64,000 bases of DNA from Rhizorhapis sp036570425 (lineage in GTDB: Bacteria; Pseudomonadota; Alphaproteobacteria; Sphingomonadales; Sphingomonadaceae): NCBI GenBank assembly GCA_036570425.1, contig DATCYF010000011.1:186001-250000 (forward strand). Direction: 5' to 3'. A program made the position numbers and the translations under genes. Shown here in pieces: positions 21,422 through 29,158 of the stretch. Position 1 is the stretch's first letter, and every line of letters starts with the position of its first letter. A model generated the notes under the pieces. It saw only the letters and a program-made list of their open reading frames with translations, was not told the DNA's origin and did no database searches.

Positions 21422-23797
21422 ATGACCGAGTCGAAGCATAGCGCGCATTCCGGGGGCCATGGTTGTTGTGGAAGCCATGGGGGGCAGGACGAGGGAACTC
21501 CGCTGGGCCTGGTGGTCGATCCCGTTTGCGGCATGACTGTCGATCCACAGAAGACGGCGCATCATGCAACCCATGCCAACCATGAGTATCATTTTTGTAG
21601 TGCTGGCTGCCGCGCGAAATTCGTCGGCGATCCAGAACATTATCTGATCCCGGCGGCCGACCGGATGGTGGATGCCCCGCCGGGGACGATCTGGACCTGC
21701 CCGATGCACCCCGAAATCCGGCAGGACCATCCCGGCGCCTGTCCCATCTGCGGCATGGGGCTCGAGCCGGAAATGGTCACCGCCGACGCTGGGCCGAGTG
21801 CCGAACTGATCGACATGTCGCGTCGCTTCTGGATCGCGCTGGTGCTGACCATCCCCGTCTTTGTCCTTGAAATGGGCGGTCATCTGTTCCCGGCACTGCA
21901 TCATCTTGTGCCGATGAAGCTGTCGACCTGGGTCCAGTTCGCGCTGGCGACACCAGTGGTGCTGTGGGCCGGTTGGCCCTTCTTCGAGCGCGGCTGGGCC
22001 TCGCTGAAAACGCGCAACCTCAACATGTTCACGCTGATCGCGATGGGGACAGGGGTTGCGTGGGCCTATAGCGTTGTAGCGACCCTGGCGCCCGGCATTT
22101 TCCCGGCAGCCTTCCGGGCTGGTGATGGAACTGTCGCCGTCTATTTCGAAGCGGCCGCCGTGATCACCACCCTGGTACTGCTGGGCCAGGTTCTCGAACT
22201 GCGGGCGCGCGAGCGGACTTCCGGTGCGATCAAGGCGCTACTCAACCTCGCGCCCAAAACCGCGCGCCGTATCGCCGAGGATGGCAGCGAAGAGGAAGTC
22301 TCGCTCGACCTGATCGCGGTGGGGGACCGGCTGCGGGTGCGGCCGGGCGAAAAGGTGCCGGTCGATGGCGTCGTCGAGGAAGGACGCTCCGCGCTCGATG
22401 AATCGATGGTGACGGGCGAATCCATGCCGGTCACCAAAGCCGTCGCCGACGTGGTGATCGGCGGGACGATGAACCAGAGCGGCGCGCTGGTGATCCGCGC
22501 CGACAAAATCGGACGCGACACCATGCTCGCGCGCATCGTCCAGATGGTCGCTGAAGCCCAGCGGTCACGGGCGCCGATCCAGCGCATGGCCGATCAGGTC
22601 GCCGGTTGGTTCGTGCCGGCGGTGCTGGCGGTCGCGGTTGTCGCCTTTATCGCCTGGGGCATCTGGGGACCGGAGCCACGTCTGGCGCACGGGTTGGTCG
22701 CAGCAGTGGCGGTGCTGATCATCGCCTGTCCCTGTGCGTTGGGGTTGGCGACGCCCATGTCGATCATGGTCGGCGTCGGGCGCGGCGCGGGGCTTGGCGT
22801 GCTCATCAAGAACGCCGAAGCGCTGGAGCATATGGAGAAGGTCGACACGCTGGTCGTCGACAAGACCGGAACGCTGACCGAAGGCAAACCCGCGGTGACC
22901 CGGATCATCGCGGCGGATGGTTTCGAGGAACACGAACTGCTGCGGATCGCCGCCGGGGTCGAACGCGCGTCGGAGCATCCTCTGGCGCTGGCGATCGTCG
23001 ATGCGGCATTGGCCCGGGACATCGATATCCCCGCGGTCAGCGACTTCGATTCGCCGACCGGAAAGGGCGCGTTGGGCACGGTCGAAGGCAAGCGGATTAC
23101 GCTGGGCAATGCCCGCTTCCTGGACGAAGAGGGCGTCGCCACCTCGTCCCTGGCCGCGCAAGCGGACCAGCTTCGCGCAGATGGTGCCACCGCGATCTTC
23201 ATGGGCGTGGGCAGCAAGGTAGCCGGAATCTTTGCCATCGCCGATCCGATCAAGCCGACCACGCCGGAAGCCCTGGCCGCCCTGCGCGCCGATGGCATCA
23301 AGGTGGTCATGCTGACTGGTGACAATCGCACGACGGCCGAAGCCGTGGCGCGCCAACTCGGTATCGATGCGGTCGAGGCCGACGTGCTGCCCGATCAGAA
23401 AGCGGCTGTCGTCGCGCGGCTGAAACAGGAAGAGCGGATTGTCGCCATGGCGGGCGACGGGGTCAATGACGCGCCGGCGCTGGCGACAGCCGATGTCGGC
23501 ATTGCGATGGGGCATGGCACCGACGTCGCCATGGAAAGCGCGGGCGTGACCCTGCTCAAGGGTGATCTCATCGGGATCGTCCGCGCGCGCCAACTGAGCG
23601 AGGCGACCATGTCCAATATCCGGCAGAATCTGTTCTTTGCCTTCGTCTATAATGCGGCGGGCGTGCCGATCGCGGCGGGGCTGCTCTATCCGGTCTTCGG
23701 CATCCTGCTCTCGCCGATGATTGCAGCGGCGGCAATGGCGCTGTCTTCGTTCAGCGTCGTGGCCAATGCGCTACGCCTCAATCGAGTGCGGCTGTGA
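21422..23797 (+). CDS. copA: P1B-type copper ATPase with YHS and heavy-metal-binding domains
   Basis: This 791-residue copper-exporting ATPase is of the CPC class (P1B-1). The N-terminus is modular: a Cys/His-rich start (HGCCGSHGG), a YHS domain (DPVCGMTVD at 33-41, with FCSAGC), and a TWTCPMHPE...CPICGM heavy-metal-binding domain at about 91-115, instead of the usual CxxC HMA domains. The pump core has TGES, CPC (about 436-438), DKTGT (about 480-484), SEHPLA and GDGVNDAP. The ATG at 21422 has GGAGA a few bases upstream; the longer TTG-initiated frame adds eight residues and is less likely. It overlaps the cueR start (GTGA), so pump and sensor are one operon. Confidence 0.94.
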   Translation: MTESKHSAHSGGHGCCGSHGGQDEGTPLGLVVDPVCGMTVDPQKTAHHATHANHEYHFCSAGCRAKFVGDPEHYLIPAADRMVDAPPGTIWTCPMHPEIRQDHPGACPICGMGLEPEMVTADAGPSAELIDMSRRFWIALVLTIPVFVLEMGGHLFPALHHLVPMKLSTWVQFALATPVVLWAGWPFFERGWASLKTRNLNMFTLIAMGTGVAWAYSVVATLAPGIFPAAFRAGDGTVAVYFEAAAVITTLVLLGQVLELRARERTSGAIKALLNLAPKTARRIAEDGSEEEVSLDLIAVGDRLRVRPGEKVPVDGVVEEGRSALDESMVTGESMPVTKAVADVVIGGTMNQSGALVIRADKIGRDTMLARIVQMVAEAQRSRAPIQRMADQVAGWFVPAVLAVAVVAFIAWGIWGPEPRLAHGLVAAVAVLIIACPCALGLATPMSIMVGVGRGAGLGVLIKNAEALEHMEKVDTLVVDKTGTLTEGKPAVTRIIAADGFEEHELLRIAAGVERASEHPLALAIVDAALARDIDIPAVSDFDSPTGKGALGTVEGKRITLGNARFLDEEGVATSSLAAQADQLRADGATAIFMGVGSKVAGIFAIADPIKPTTPEALAALRADGIKVVMLTGDNRTTAEAVARQLGIDAVEADVLPDQKAAVVARLKQEERIVAMAGDGVNDAPALATADVGIAMGHGTDVAMESAGVTLLKGDLIGIVRARQLSEATMSNIRQNLFFAFVYNAAGVPIAAGLLYPVFGILLSPMIAAAAMALSSFSVVANALRLNRVRL

Positions 23798-24207
23798 ACA
23801 TCGGTGCGGCCTCAAAGGCGAGCGGCGTCTCGCAGCGGATGATCCGCCATTATGAGAAGATCGGTCTGATCCCGGCGCCGCAACGCCGGGACAGCGGCTA
23901 TCGCGACTATGCGGATGCCGATGTCCATCGTCTGCGGTTCATCGCCAATGCCCGTGACCTCGGCTTTCCGATCGAGGATATCCGAGGTCTGCTGGGGCTG
24001 TGGAGCAACAGCCAGCGTGCCAGCGCCGAGGTCAAGGCCCTCGCCATCGCCCGCGCCGAGGAACTGGGCCGCAAGGCCGAAGCGCTTCAGGCGCTGCGCC
24101 GGACATTGCTCGAACTGGCTGAACGCTGCCATGGCGACGACCGGCCAGACTGTCCAATTATCGAGCGTATGTCCGGCGACGCGGACGATGTAATCAGTAA
24201 CATGTGA
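23794..24207 (+). CDS. cueR: CueR-like MerR-family copper regulator
   Basis: This MerR-family activator of 137 residues has an N-terminal winged helix (IGAASKASGVSQRMIRHYEKIGLI), a coiled-coil dimerisation helix and a metal loop CHGDDRPDC with Cys112 and Cys120. These are the same positions as the two Cu(I) ligands of E. coli CueR. A Ser rather than Cys at the dimer-helix position (about 78) fits monovalent-metal sensing. It starts with GTG overlapping the ATPase stop. The likely targets are the tandem dyads at 21338-21386. It ends 224 bp before the convergent copD gene, in a gap where I see no gene. Confidence 0.9.
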   Translation: MNIGAASKASGVSQRMIRHYEKIGLIPAPQRRDSGYRDYADADVHRLRFIANARDLGFPIEDIRGLLGLWSNSQRASAEVKALAIARAEELGRKAEALQALRRTLLELAERCHGDDRPDCPIIERMSGDADDVISNM

Positions 24208-24431
24208 AGTTTTTGGGTCACAAACAATGTAGGCGAGCGTGTTGGACTCCGCTGCCGGAATCAGGGCGGCACCTCTCAACCTGCAACCGCTGGGCCATTC
24301 GTGTGCGAAACAGGATCGGCGAAATCTGAGCCTGTGCAGCGCGTCCAACCGACCGATGCCATTAGCTGATCCTTTTGAGCGCCCGGCGGCTGCCGAGCGT
24401 CTGCCATAACGCTTGCTTGAGGCGCTTCTCG

Positions 24432-25352
24432 TCACCCGGCGGATGCTGGTGGTAGCAGCGTTCCCAGCCATGCAACCAAAGCGAGGATTAGCACCGCAGC
24501 GCCACCTTCGAGCCAGAGGCTTCGACGCAGCCGCAACACGGCCCCTTCTATGTTGCCGTCCTCGATTCCTGTCGCCAGCGCCGGGGTCAGGCTAAAGCGA
24601 TTGCTAGCTGCCAGCGCAAGCATCAATCCGAAAAGGACAAGCTTTATGAGGAGCAACTGGCCATAGGCACTCTGGAATAACCCCGACATATTTTGCGGCC
24701 CGATCAGCGCGTAACTGTTCACGATGCCCGTCACGATTACCAAGCCAACGATGACCGTGCCAGCAGTGGCGAACCCGGCGAGCGCACGATGCGCTGTGTC
24801 GAACTGGTCAAAGACTGGTGAGCGGCGTGATAGCATCAGGATAAAGGCGGCCAGCGCCCCTATCCACGCTGATCCGGCAAGCAAATGAAGGATGTCACCG
24901 GCAAGGTGGACCATCCCAGCGAGGCCTTCCGACGCCGCACCATGCCCTGACCAGGCGAGGCTGGCGACAGGGATAGCGGCAATAAGGGCAAGAATTGTTA
25001 TCCCCGTCCCTCGGAACGCCCAGGGCGTAAGAACGGCAGCGCATAATATCGTCAGCGCCAACATACGCGCGAGCAGAGCCCAACCGACGGGCGTCTCGGT
25101 CAATATCATCATGACCGAGGCATGGTCGACGTCCTTCAACGCGACGCCAAGCATCGCTGCGACGGCAAGAACGAAGCTCAAGCCGCTCAGCACGATGCCC
25201 AACCCGGCCAACACTGTTGTCAACCAGCGGAGCGGGAGCAGCCTCTCGCGCTCAGACGCCTTCAGGGCATAGAGCGCGAAGAGGAGCAACCCGAACAGCA
25301 GCCCAAGATCCGCATAGAGAGACCAGCGGATCGCGACGAGCGAACTGTCCAT
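24432..25352 (-). CDS. copD: CopD family inner-membrane copper protein
   Basis: This 306-residue polytopic membrane protein has about eight hydrophobic helices. It shows the CopD-type conserved pieces DVDHASVMMILTETPVGWALLARM, SWSGHGA-like SLAWSGHGAASEG and HLLAGSAWIGALAAF, and ends in a helix plus short tail. CopD is believed to move periplasmic copper, delivered by CopC, across or into the inner membrane. It follows copC by only 3 bp, so the pair is one transcript, driven by the ECF-type promoter at 25771-25797. Confidence 0.9.
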   Translation of the reverse strand: MDSSLVAIRWSLYADLGLLFGLLLFALYALKASERERLLPLRWLTTVLAGLGIVLSGLSFVLAVAAMLGVALKDVDHASVMMILTETPVGWALLARMLALTILCAAVLTPWAFRGTGITILALIAAIPVASLAWSGHGAASEGLAGMVHLAGDILHLLAGSAWIGALAAFILMLSRRSPVFDQFDTAHRALAGFATAGTVIVGLVIVTGIVNSYALIGPQNMSGLFQSAYGQLLLIKLVLFGLMLALAASNRFSLTPALATGIEDGNIEGAVLRLRRSLWLEGGAAVLILALVAWLGTLLPPASAG

Positions 25353-25355
25353 TCT

Positions 25356-25742
25356 TCAGCGCACCGTAAAGGTCAAACTGCCAACGATTCGATGGGTGTC
25401 GGCTGCGACGGCGTGCCAGTCGACCTTGTAGCTGCCAGCGGTCAGCGGACGCGCCAGGGTCACGATGAGCGTCTTGCCATCCTCTCCAACCGCAGTTGTC
25501 GCTCCGCCAATCTTCATCGGAGCGTGGTTTGCCATGCCCGGCATACCGGTCATCGCAAGATCGACACCGGACAGGCGCGGCATCAGTCGCTCGCTGAATG
25601 TCAGCGTCAGGCGGTTCGTGGCGCCAACCGTCGCACTGGCCGCTGGCGTGGAGCTAACGAGCTTGGGATGGGCCAGCGCCGGCGTTGACAGGCCGATTGA
25701 CAGAATTGCCATAAGGGCTGCGAATTTGGTCTTTGTCTTCAT
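25356..25742 (-). CDS. copC: CopC periplasmic copper-binding protein
   Basis: This 128-residue periplasmic protein has a signal peptide ending PALA-HPKLVSS. The histidine directly after cleavage is the conserved Cu(II) ligand of CopC. The mature beta-sandwich has the family landmarks TLTFSERL, a Met-containing loop (DLAMTGMPGMANHAPM), DGKTLIV, LTAGSYKVDWHAVAADTHRIVGSLTFTV and conserved histidines near the end. CopC passes copper to CopD, encoded 3 bp downstream. The ATG at 25742 lies about 28 bp after the promoter -10 element, which supports the start. Confidence 0.93.
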   Translation of the reverse strand: MKTKTKFAALMAILSIGLSTPALAHPKLVSSTPAASATVGATNRLTLTFSERLMPRLSGVDLAMTGMPGMANHAPMKIGGATTAVGEDGKTLIVTLARPLTAGSYKVDWHAVAADTHRIVGSLTFTVR

Positions 25743-25770
25743 CGAACATCTCCGTTGGGTTCGATGTACA

Positions 25771-25797
25771 TTACGCAGCTTGGACGCTTACCCCTCA
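25771..25797 (-). promoter_or_regulatory. ECF-type promoter for copCD
   Basis: On the minus strand the sequence reads TGAGGGGTA-N11-TGCGTAA, with the -10-like end at 25771-25777. The same two blocks with exactly 11 bp between them occur in front of cnrY and copA copy 2. The motif is not shared by other promoters I examined in the window. Confidence 0.7.
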
Positions 25798-25818
25798 TTA
25801 CCAAGCCCCGATTAGCGA

Positions 25819-25845
25819 TGAGGGGTTTTCCGCTACCATGCGTAA
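25819..25845 (+). promoter_or_regulatory. ECF-type promoter for the CnrYXH-like operon
   Basis: TGAGGGGTT (25819-25827), 11 bp, then TGCGTAA (25839-25845). It lies 21 bp from the divergent copC motif. Transcription would start near 25852, which rules out the ATG at 25852 as start codon of the first gene and favours 25888. Confidence 0.7.
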
Positions 25846-25887
25846 ACTACCATGCGTAATGCGGTGGATTGGGGCGGGAGTAGTGAG

Positions 25888-26166
25888 ATGATGGACATAG
25901 ATGCGGCGCTCAGGCGCTTAAGAGAGCTTCCAGCAGACCCCAGGCTGGAACAAATCGATGGCGCTGTAATGGAAGCGATTGTCTTCCAACGTCGGCATGG
26001 CACTCCGTTGTCAAGCACGGCTTTCGGCGTGGCGGCCGTCTTTGCGCTCTCGATCGGATTGCTTGGCTCTGTGATACCAGCACATGAGACCCGCGCCCCA
26101 TCGATCGCTCCTCTCGGCGCACCGCCGGCATTGGCGCCCTCGACGCTTCTCGGTGCGAGCGAATGA
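25888..26166 (+). CDS. CnrY-like membrane anti-sigma factor
   Basis: This 92-residue protein has an N-terminal helix (MDIDAALRRLRELPADPRLEQID) that in the CnrY family wraps the sigma factor, one transmembrane segment (about residues 42-62) and a short Pro/Ala-rich periplasmic tail. It is the first of three overlapping genes (ATGA into cnrX, GTGA into the sigma gene), the order of cnrYXH in Cupriavidus. Similarity to CnrY is by size, topology and context; the sequence is not well conserved. GGGAG (25876-25880) precedes ATG 25888; ATG 25891 is possible. Confidence 0.72.
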   Translation: MMDIDAALRRLRELPADPRLEQIDGAVMEAIVFQRRHGTPLSSTAFGVAAVFALSIGLLGSVIPAHETRAPSIAPLGAPPALAPSTLLGASE

Positions 26167-26603
26167 CGGACCGTCGTCGCCTATTGCTCATCGCGGTTAT
26201 CGCCTTTCTCGCAGCGATAGCGGGTGCGTTTATTGGCCGCGCGTTCATTGCCGCGCCGGCACCAGTCGAAAATGAACTTCACTCCTTGCTTCACCATAAC
26301 CTTAAACTCGACCGCGCACAGCAAACGCAAATGGACGAGATCGAGCGTCGTTTCGCTATCCGTAGGCAGGCACTGGAGCTAGAGCTGCGCGCTGATAATG
26401 CCAGGCTTGCCGATGCCATTCAGGCCGAACACGGCTATGGCCCTGCTGTTGGCGCTGCGATCGACCGTTCACATCAGGCGATGGGCGAGCTTCAGAAGGA
26501 AACGCTTGAGCATGTCTTTGCTATGCGGGCCGTTCTCACACCTGAACAGGCCGCCAAGTTTGACGCCACAGTAGTCAGGGCGCTGACGGCCAAGGAACGG
26601 TGA
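26163..26603 (+). CDS. CnrX-like periplasmic metal sensor
   Basis: This 146-residue protein has an N-terminal membrane anchor (residues 6-28) and an all-helical periplasmic domain. His40 and His44 (ELHSLLHH), Glu61, His117 and Met121 (EHVFAM) have the same mutual spacing as the five Ni/Co ligands of CnrX (His42, His46, Glu63, His119, Met123). This strongly suggests a real metal site of that type. In the known system the sensor bound to metal releases CnrY, freeing the sigma factor. Here the neighbours are copper genes, so the inducing metal could be copper rather than nickel or cobalt. Confidence 0.82.
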   Translation: MTDRRRLLLIAVIAFLAAIAGAFIGRAFIAAPAPVENELHSLLHHNLKLDRAQQTQMDEIERRFAIRRQALELELRADNARLADAIQAEHGYGPAVGAAIDRSHQAMGELQKETLEHVFAMRAVLTPEQAAKFDATVVRALTAKER

Positions 26604-27163
26604 GTCTCGATCTCGCCGCCTGCTCGGACGGCGAGCTGGCAGCGCTCGCGTTGGGCGGACGACAACTAGCCTATAATGAATTGATGCGCCGCCACCGAGG
26701 CAGTGTGTTCCGTTTGTTGCGTAGTAACGTCGGTGACGCGGATGCCGCTGTCGACCTTACCCAGCAGAGCTTCATCGCCGCATTTTCGGCTTTGCACAGT
26801 TATGATGGCGAACGCCCTTTTCGGTTATGGATCTCGCGCATCGCAATCAACAAGGCGCGGGACTGGGCACGACGCCGCGCCGTCCGCCGCTTCTTTACCT
26901 TTGCCCGCCCTATTGAAGAAGCGTGGCACATTGCGGACGGGACCGCAGGCGCCGATGTCGAACTGGCCGATCGACACGAACTGGAACGCACGATGGCGGC
27001 TATTGGCACATTGCCGGCCAATCTCCGAGAAGTGCTCGTACTTCGCACGATCGAGGAGTTAAGTCAGGCCGAAACGGCAGGTGCGCTTGGGATTAGCGGG
27101 AAGGCCGTAGAAACCAGACTCTATCGCGCCCGTGCCAGGCTTGCAGAAATATTGAGGGGTTGA
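26600..27163 (+). CDS. CnrH-like ECF sigma factor
   Basis: This 187-residue ECF sigma factor starts at GTG 26600, overlapping the sensor stop. Region 2 includes FRLLRSNVGDADAAVDLTQQSFIAAF and PFRLWISRIAINKARDWARRR. Region 4 (about 125-180) has LPANLREVLVLRTIEELSQAETAGALGISGKAVETRLYRARARL, an intact helix-turn-helix. No cysteine-rich tail is present, unlike the sigma factor at 3057-3737. It probably recognises the motif TGAGGGGTW-N11-TGCGTAA found before its own operon, copCD and copA copy 2. Its last codons overlap the -35 of the copA promoter. Confidence 0.9.
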   Translation: MSLDLAACSDGELAALALGGRQLAYNELMRRHRGSVFRLLRSNVGDADAAVDLTQQSFIAAFSALHSYDGERPFRLWISRIAINKARDWARRRAVRRFFTFARPIEEAWHIADGTAGADVELADRHELERTMAAIGTLPANLREVLVLRTIEELSQAETAGALGISGKAVETRLYRARARLAEILRG

Positions 27164-27179
27164 GGCTAGCCGTGCGTAA
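27153..27179 (+). promoter_or_regulatory. ECF-type promoter for copAB copy 2
   Basis: TGAGGGGTT (27153-27161) lies in the final codons of the sigma gene, then 11 bp and TGCGTAA (27173-27179). The element gives copA copy 2 its own start even though it lies downstream of the sigma operon. Confidence 0.7.
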
Positions 27180-27211
27180 TCCCTGAAAATTCAGAACAGG
27201 GATTGCGGGTC

Positions 27212-29158
27212 ATGGACTTTACAAACCTCGATCGCCGAGGGCTTCTGCGAGGAATAGGGTTTGCAGGCGGCGCAGCCGCATTCACTGCCTGGATGCCAGC
27301 ATGGGCTCAGCCTGTATCCCTGGGCCTTGCCGCTCCTCTTCCGACTGTGTCGGGCACCGACATTACCCTGCGGATTGCGCAACACACCATGGTCATCGAC
27401 GGACGCCAGTCCGCTGCGATCGGCGTGAACGGCACGGTGCCTGCCCCCCTCATCCGCCTTCGCGAAGGCCAGATGGTGCGTCTCAACGTGATCAATGATC
27501 TCGACGAAGATAGTTCCATCCACTGGCACGGCTTGCTCCTGCCGCCCCAGATGGATGGCGTGCCCGGGGTCTCGTTCCCCGGCATCAAGCCACGCTCCAG
27601 TTATCTATACGAATTCCCTGTCCGACAGAACGGCACCTACTGGTATCACAGCCACTCCGGGTTTCAGGAGCAGCTTGGCCATTACGGTCCAATCGTGATT
27701 GATCCCGCTGGGACCGACCCTGTTCAGTTCGACCGCGAACATGTGATCGTACTTTCAGATCATAGCCCGATCTCGCCCGAAGCGATTTTCAGGCGAATGA
27801 AGGTGGATGCCGGGCATTTCAACTATCAGCGGCAAACCCTGGCTGGCCTTCTCGCGGGCCGAGACCAGCGCCTGAAGGATCGCCTTGACTGGGGTGCCAT
27901 GCGCATGGACCCGACCGACATTTCGGACACGACGGGGGCTGCTTACACCTATCTCGTCAATGGTCATGGCCCGAAAGATAACTGGACCGCCCTGTTCTCT
28001 CCCGGTCAGCGTGTACGTTTGCGGTTCGTCAACGCGTCAGCGATGACAACCTTCAATGTCCGCATTCCTGGGCTACGCTTCACCATCGTCCAGGCCGATG
28101 GCCAGAACGTAATGCCCGTCGAGATCGATGAGTTTCAGATCGGCGTCGCCGAAACCTACGACGCTATCGTCACTCCCACTGAGGATAAGGCCTTCACACT
28201 GGTTGGAGAGGCCATCGACCGATCGGGCATGGCACGCGCGACCCTCGCGCCGCGCGCCGGTATGACGGCTCTCGTGCCACCCCTACGCCCACGTCCGATC
28301 GCGACGATGAAAGACATGGGCATGGATATGTCCGGGATGCAGGGCATGGAAGGAATGGACATGTCTGCGGGTATGGGTTCGACACGAGGAGTTGATCCGA
28401 CAGCCGAGCAGAATGCGTCCGGGAAGCTTGCAACAGGCGTTGCCGCTGCCGTCGCATCCCAGACTGGAATGGCCGGAATGGATCATTCCAACATGCAGGG
28501 CATGCCGGGAGACAGCGGGACAAAGCAAGGCATGGACCATTCTGCAATGGGGCATGGCGCCATGGCGGGCGATCAGTCCATGACCGGCATGGACATGGGT
28601 TCAATGAACATGCGGGACTTCTCCAAGGCGCCGCAGGTCAAACGCGGCCCCGGTGTGCAGACCATCTCGCCGATGCCGATGGATCGCACCGGCGAACCCG
28701 GACAAGGGCTGGAGGATGTCGGTCACAAGGTGCTGACCTACCGCGATCTCATGGCGCTGGACCGCAACCCCGATGTGCGGGCGCCCTCGCGCAGCATCGA
28801 CATTCATCTGACGGGCAACATGGAACGTTTCATGTGGTCGTTCGACGGCCAGAAGATGTCCGACGTGCATGAACCCATCCCCTTCATTGAGGGCGAGCGG
28901 GTGCGCGTGAACCTTATCAATGACACCATGATGGGCCATCCGATCCACATCCACGGCCATTTCTTCGAACTCGTCACCGGCCATGGTGATCACGCTCCGC
29001 GCAAACATACGGTAATCGTCCAACCGGGCGGTAAGGTGACTTGGGATTTTACCGCTGATGCGGTCGGCGATTGGGCGTTCCACTGCCATCTGCTCTATCA
29101 CATGGAGGCCGGCATGATGCGGATCGTGAGCGTGCGACCGAAGGGAGAGGCGCAATGA
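27212..29158 (+). CDS. copA: CopA-type multicopper oxidase, copy 2
   Basis: This 648-residue periplasmic multicopper oxidase carries a Tat signal (RRGLLRGIGFAGGAAAF) and all copper motifs: HWHGLLLP, WYHSHSG, HPIHIHGHF and HCHLLYHMEAGM. A long Met/His/Gly-rich insertion (about residues 365-470, many MxGM and MDHS units) is larger than in copy 1 and may store Cu(I). The ATG at 27212 is preferred to the TTG three codons upstream. Expression is probably driven by the ECF motif at 27153-27179. The two CopA copies share architecture but differ throughout, so they are paralogues, not a recent duplication. Confidence 0.95.
   Translation: MDFTNLDRRGLLRGIGFAGGAAAFTAWMPAWAQPVSLGLAAPLPTVSGTDITLRIAQHTMVIDGRQSAAIGVNGTVPAPLIRLREGQMVRLNVINDLDEDSSIHWHGLLLPPQMDGVPGVSFPGIKPRSSYLYEFPVRQNGTYWYHSHSGFQEQLGHYGPIVIDPAGTDPVQFDREHVIVLSDHSPISPEAIFRRMKVDAGHFNYQRQTLAGLLAGRDQRLKDRLDWGAMRMDPTDISDTTGAAYTYLVNGHGPKDNWTALFSPGQRVRLRFVNASAMTTFNVRIPGLRFTIVQADGQNVMPVEIDEFQIGVAETYDAIVTPTEDKAFTLVGEAIDRSGMARATLAPRAGMTALVPPLRPRPIATMKDMGMDMSGMQGMEGMDMSAGMGSTRGVDPTAEQNASGKLATGVAAAVASQTGMAGMDHSNMQGMPGDSGTKQGMDHSAMGHGAMAGDQSMTGMDMGSMNMRDFSKAPQVKRGPGVQTISPMPMDRTGEPGQGLEDVGHKVLTYRDLMALDRNPDVRAPSRSIDIHLTGNMERFMWSFDGQKMSDVHEPIPFIEGERVRVNLINDTMMGHPIHIHGHFFELVTGHGDHAPRKHTVIVQPGGKVTWDFTADAVGDWAFHCHLLYHMEAGMMRIVSVRPKGEAQ

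Noticed and set aside
22565..23593. Long minus-strand frame opposite the CopA ATPase
   Set aside because: Shadow with no domain; the plus strand is a full ATPase.
28316..28610. Repetitive Met/Gly/His coding tract in copA copy 2 as a possible DNA repeat array
   Set aside because: The repeats follow protein units (MxGM, MDHS) with irregular DNA spacing; it is a low-complexity coding region, not CRISPR or a satellite.
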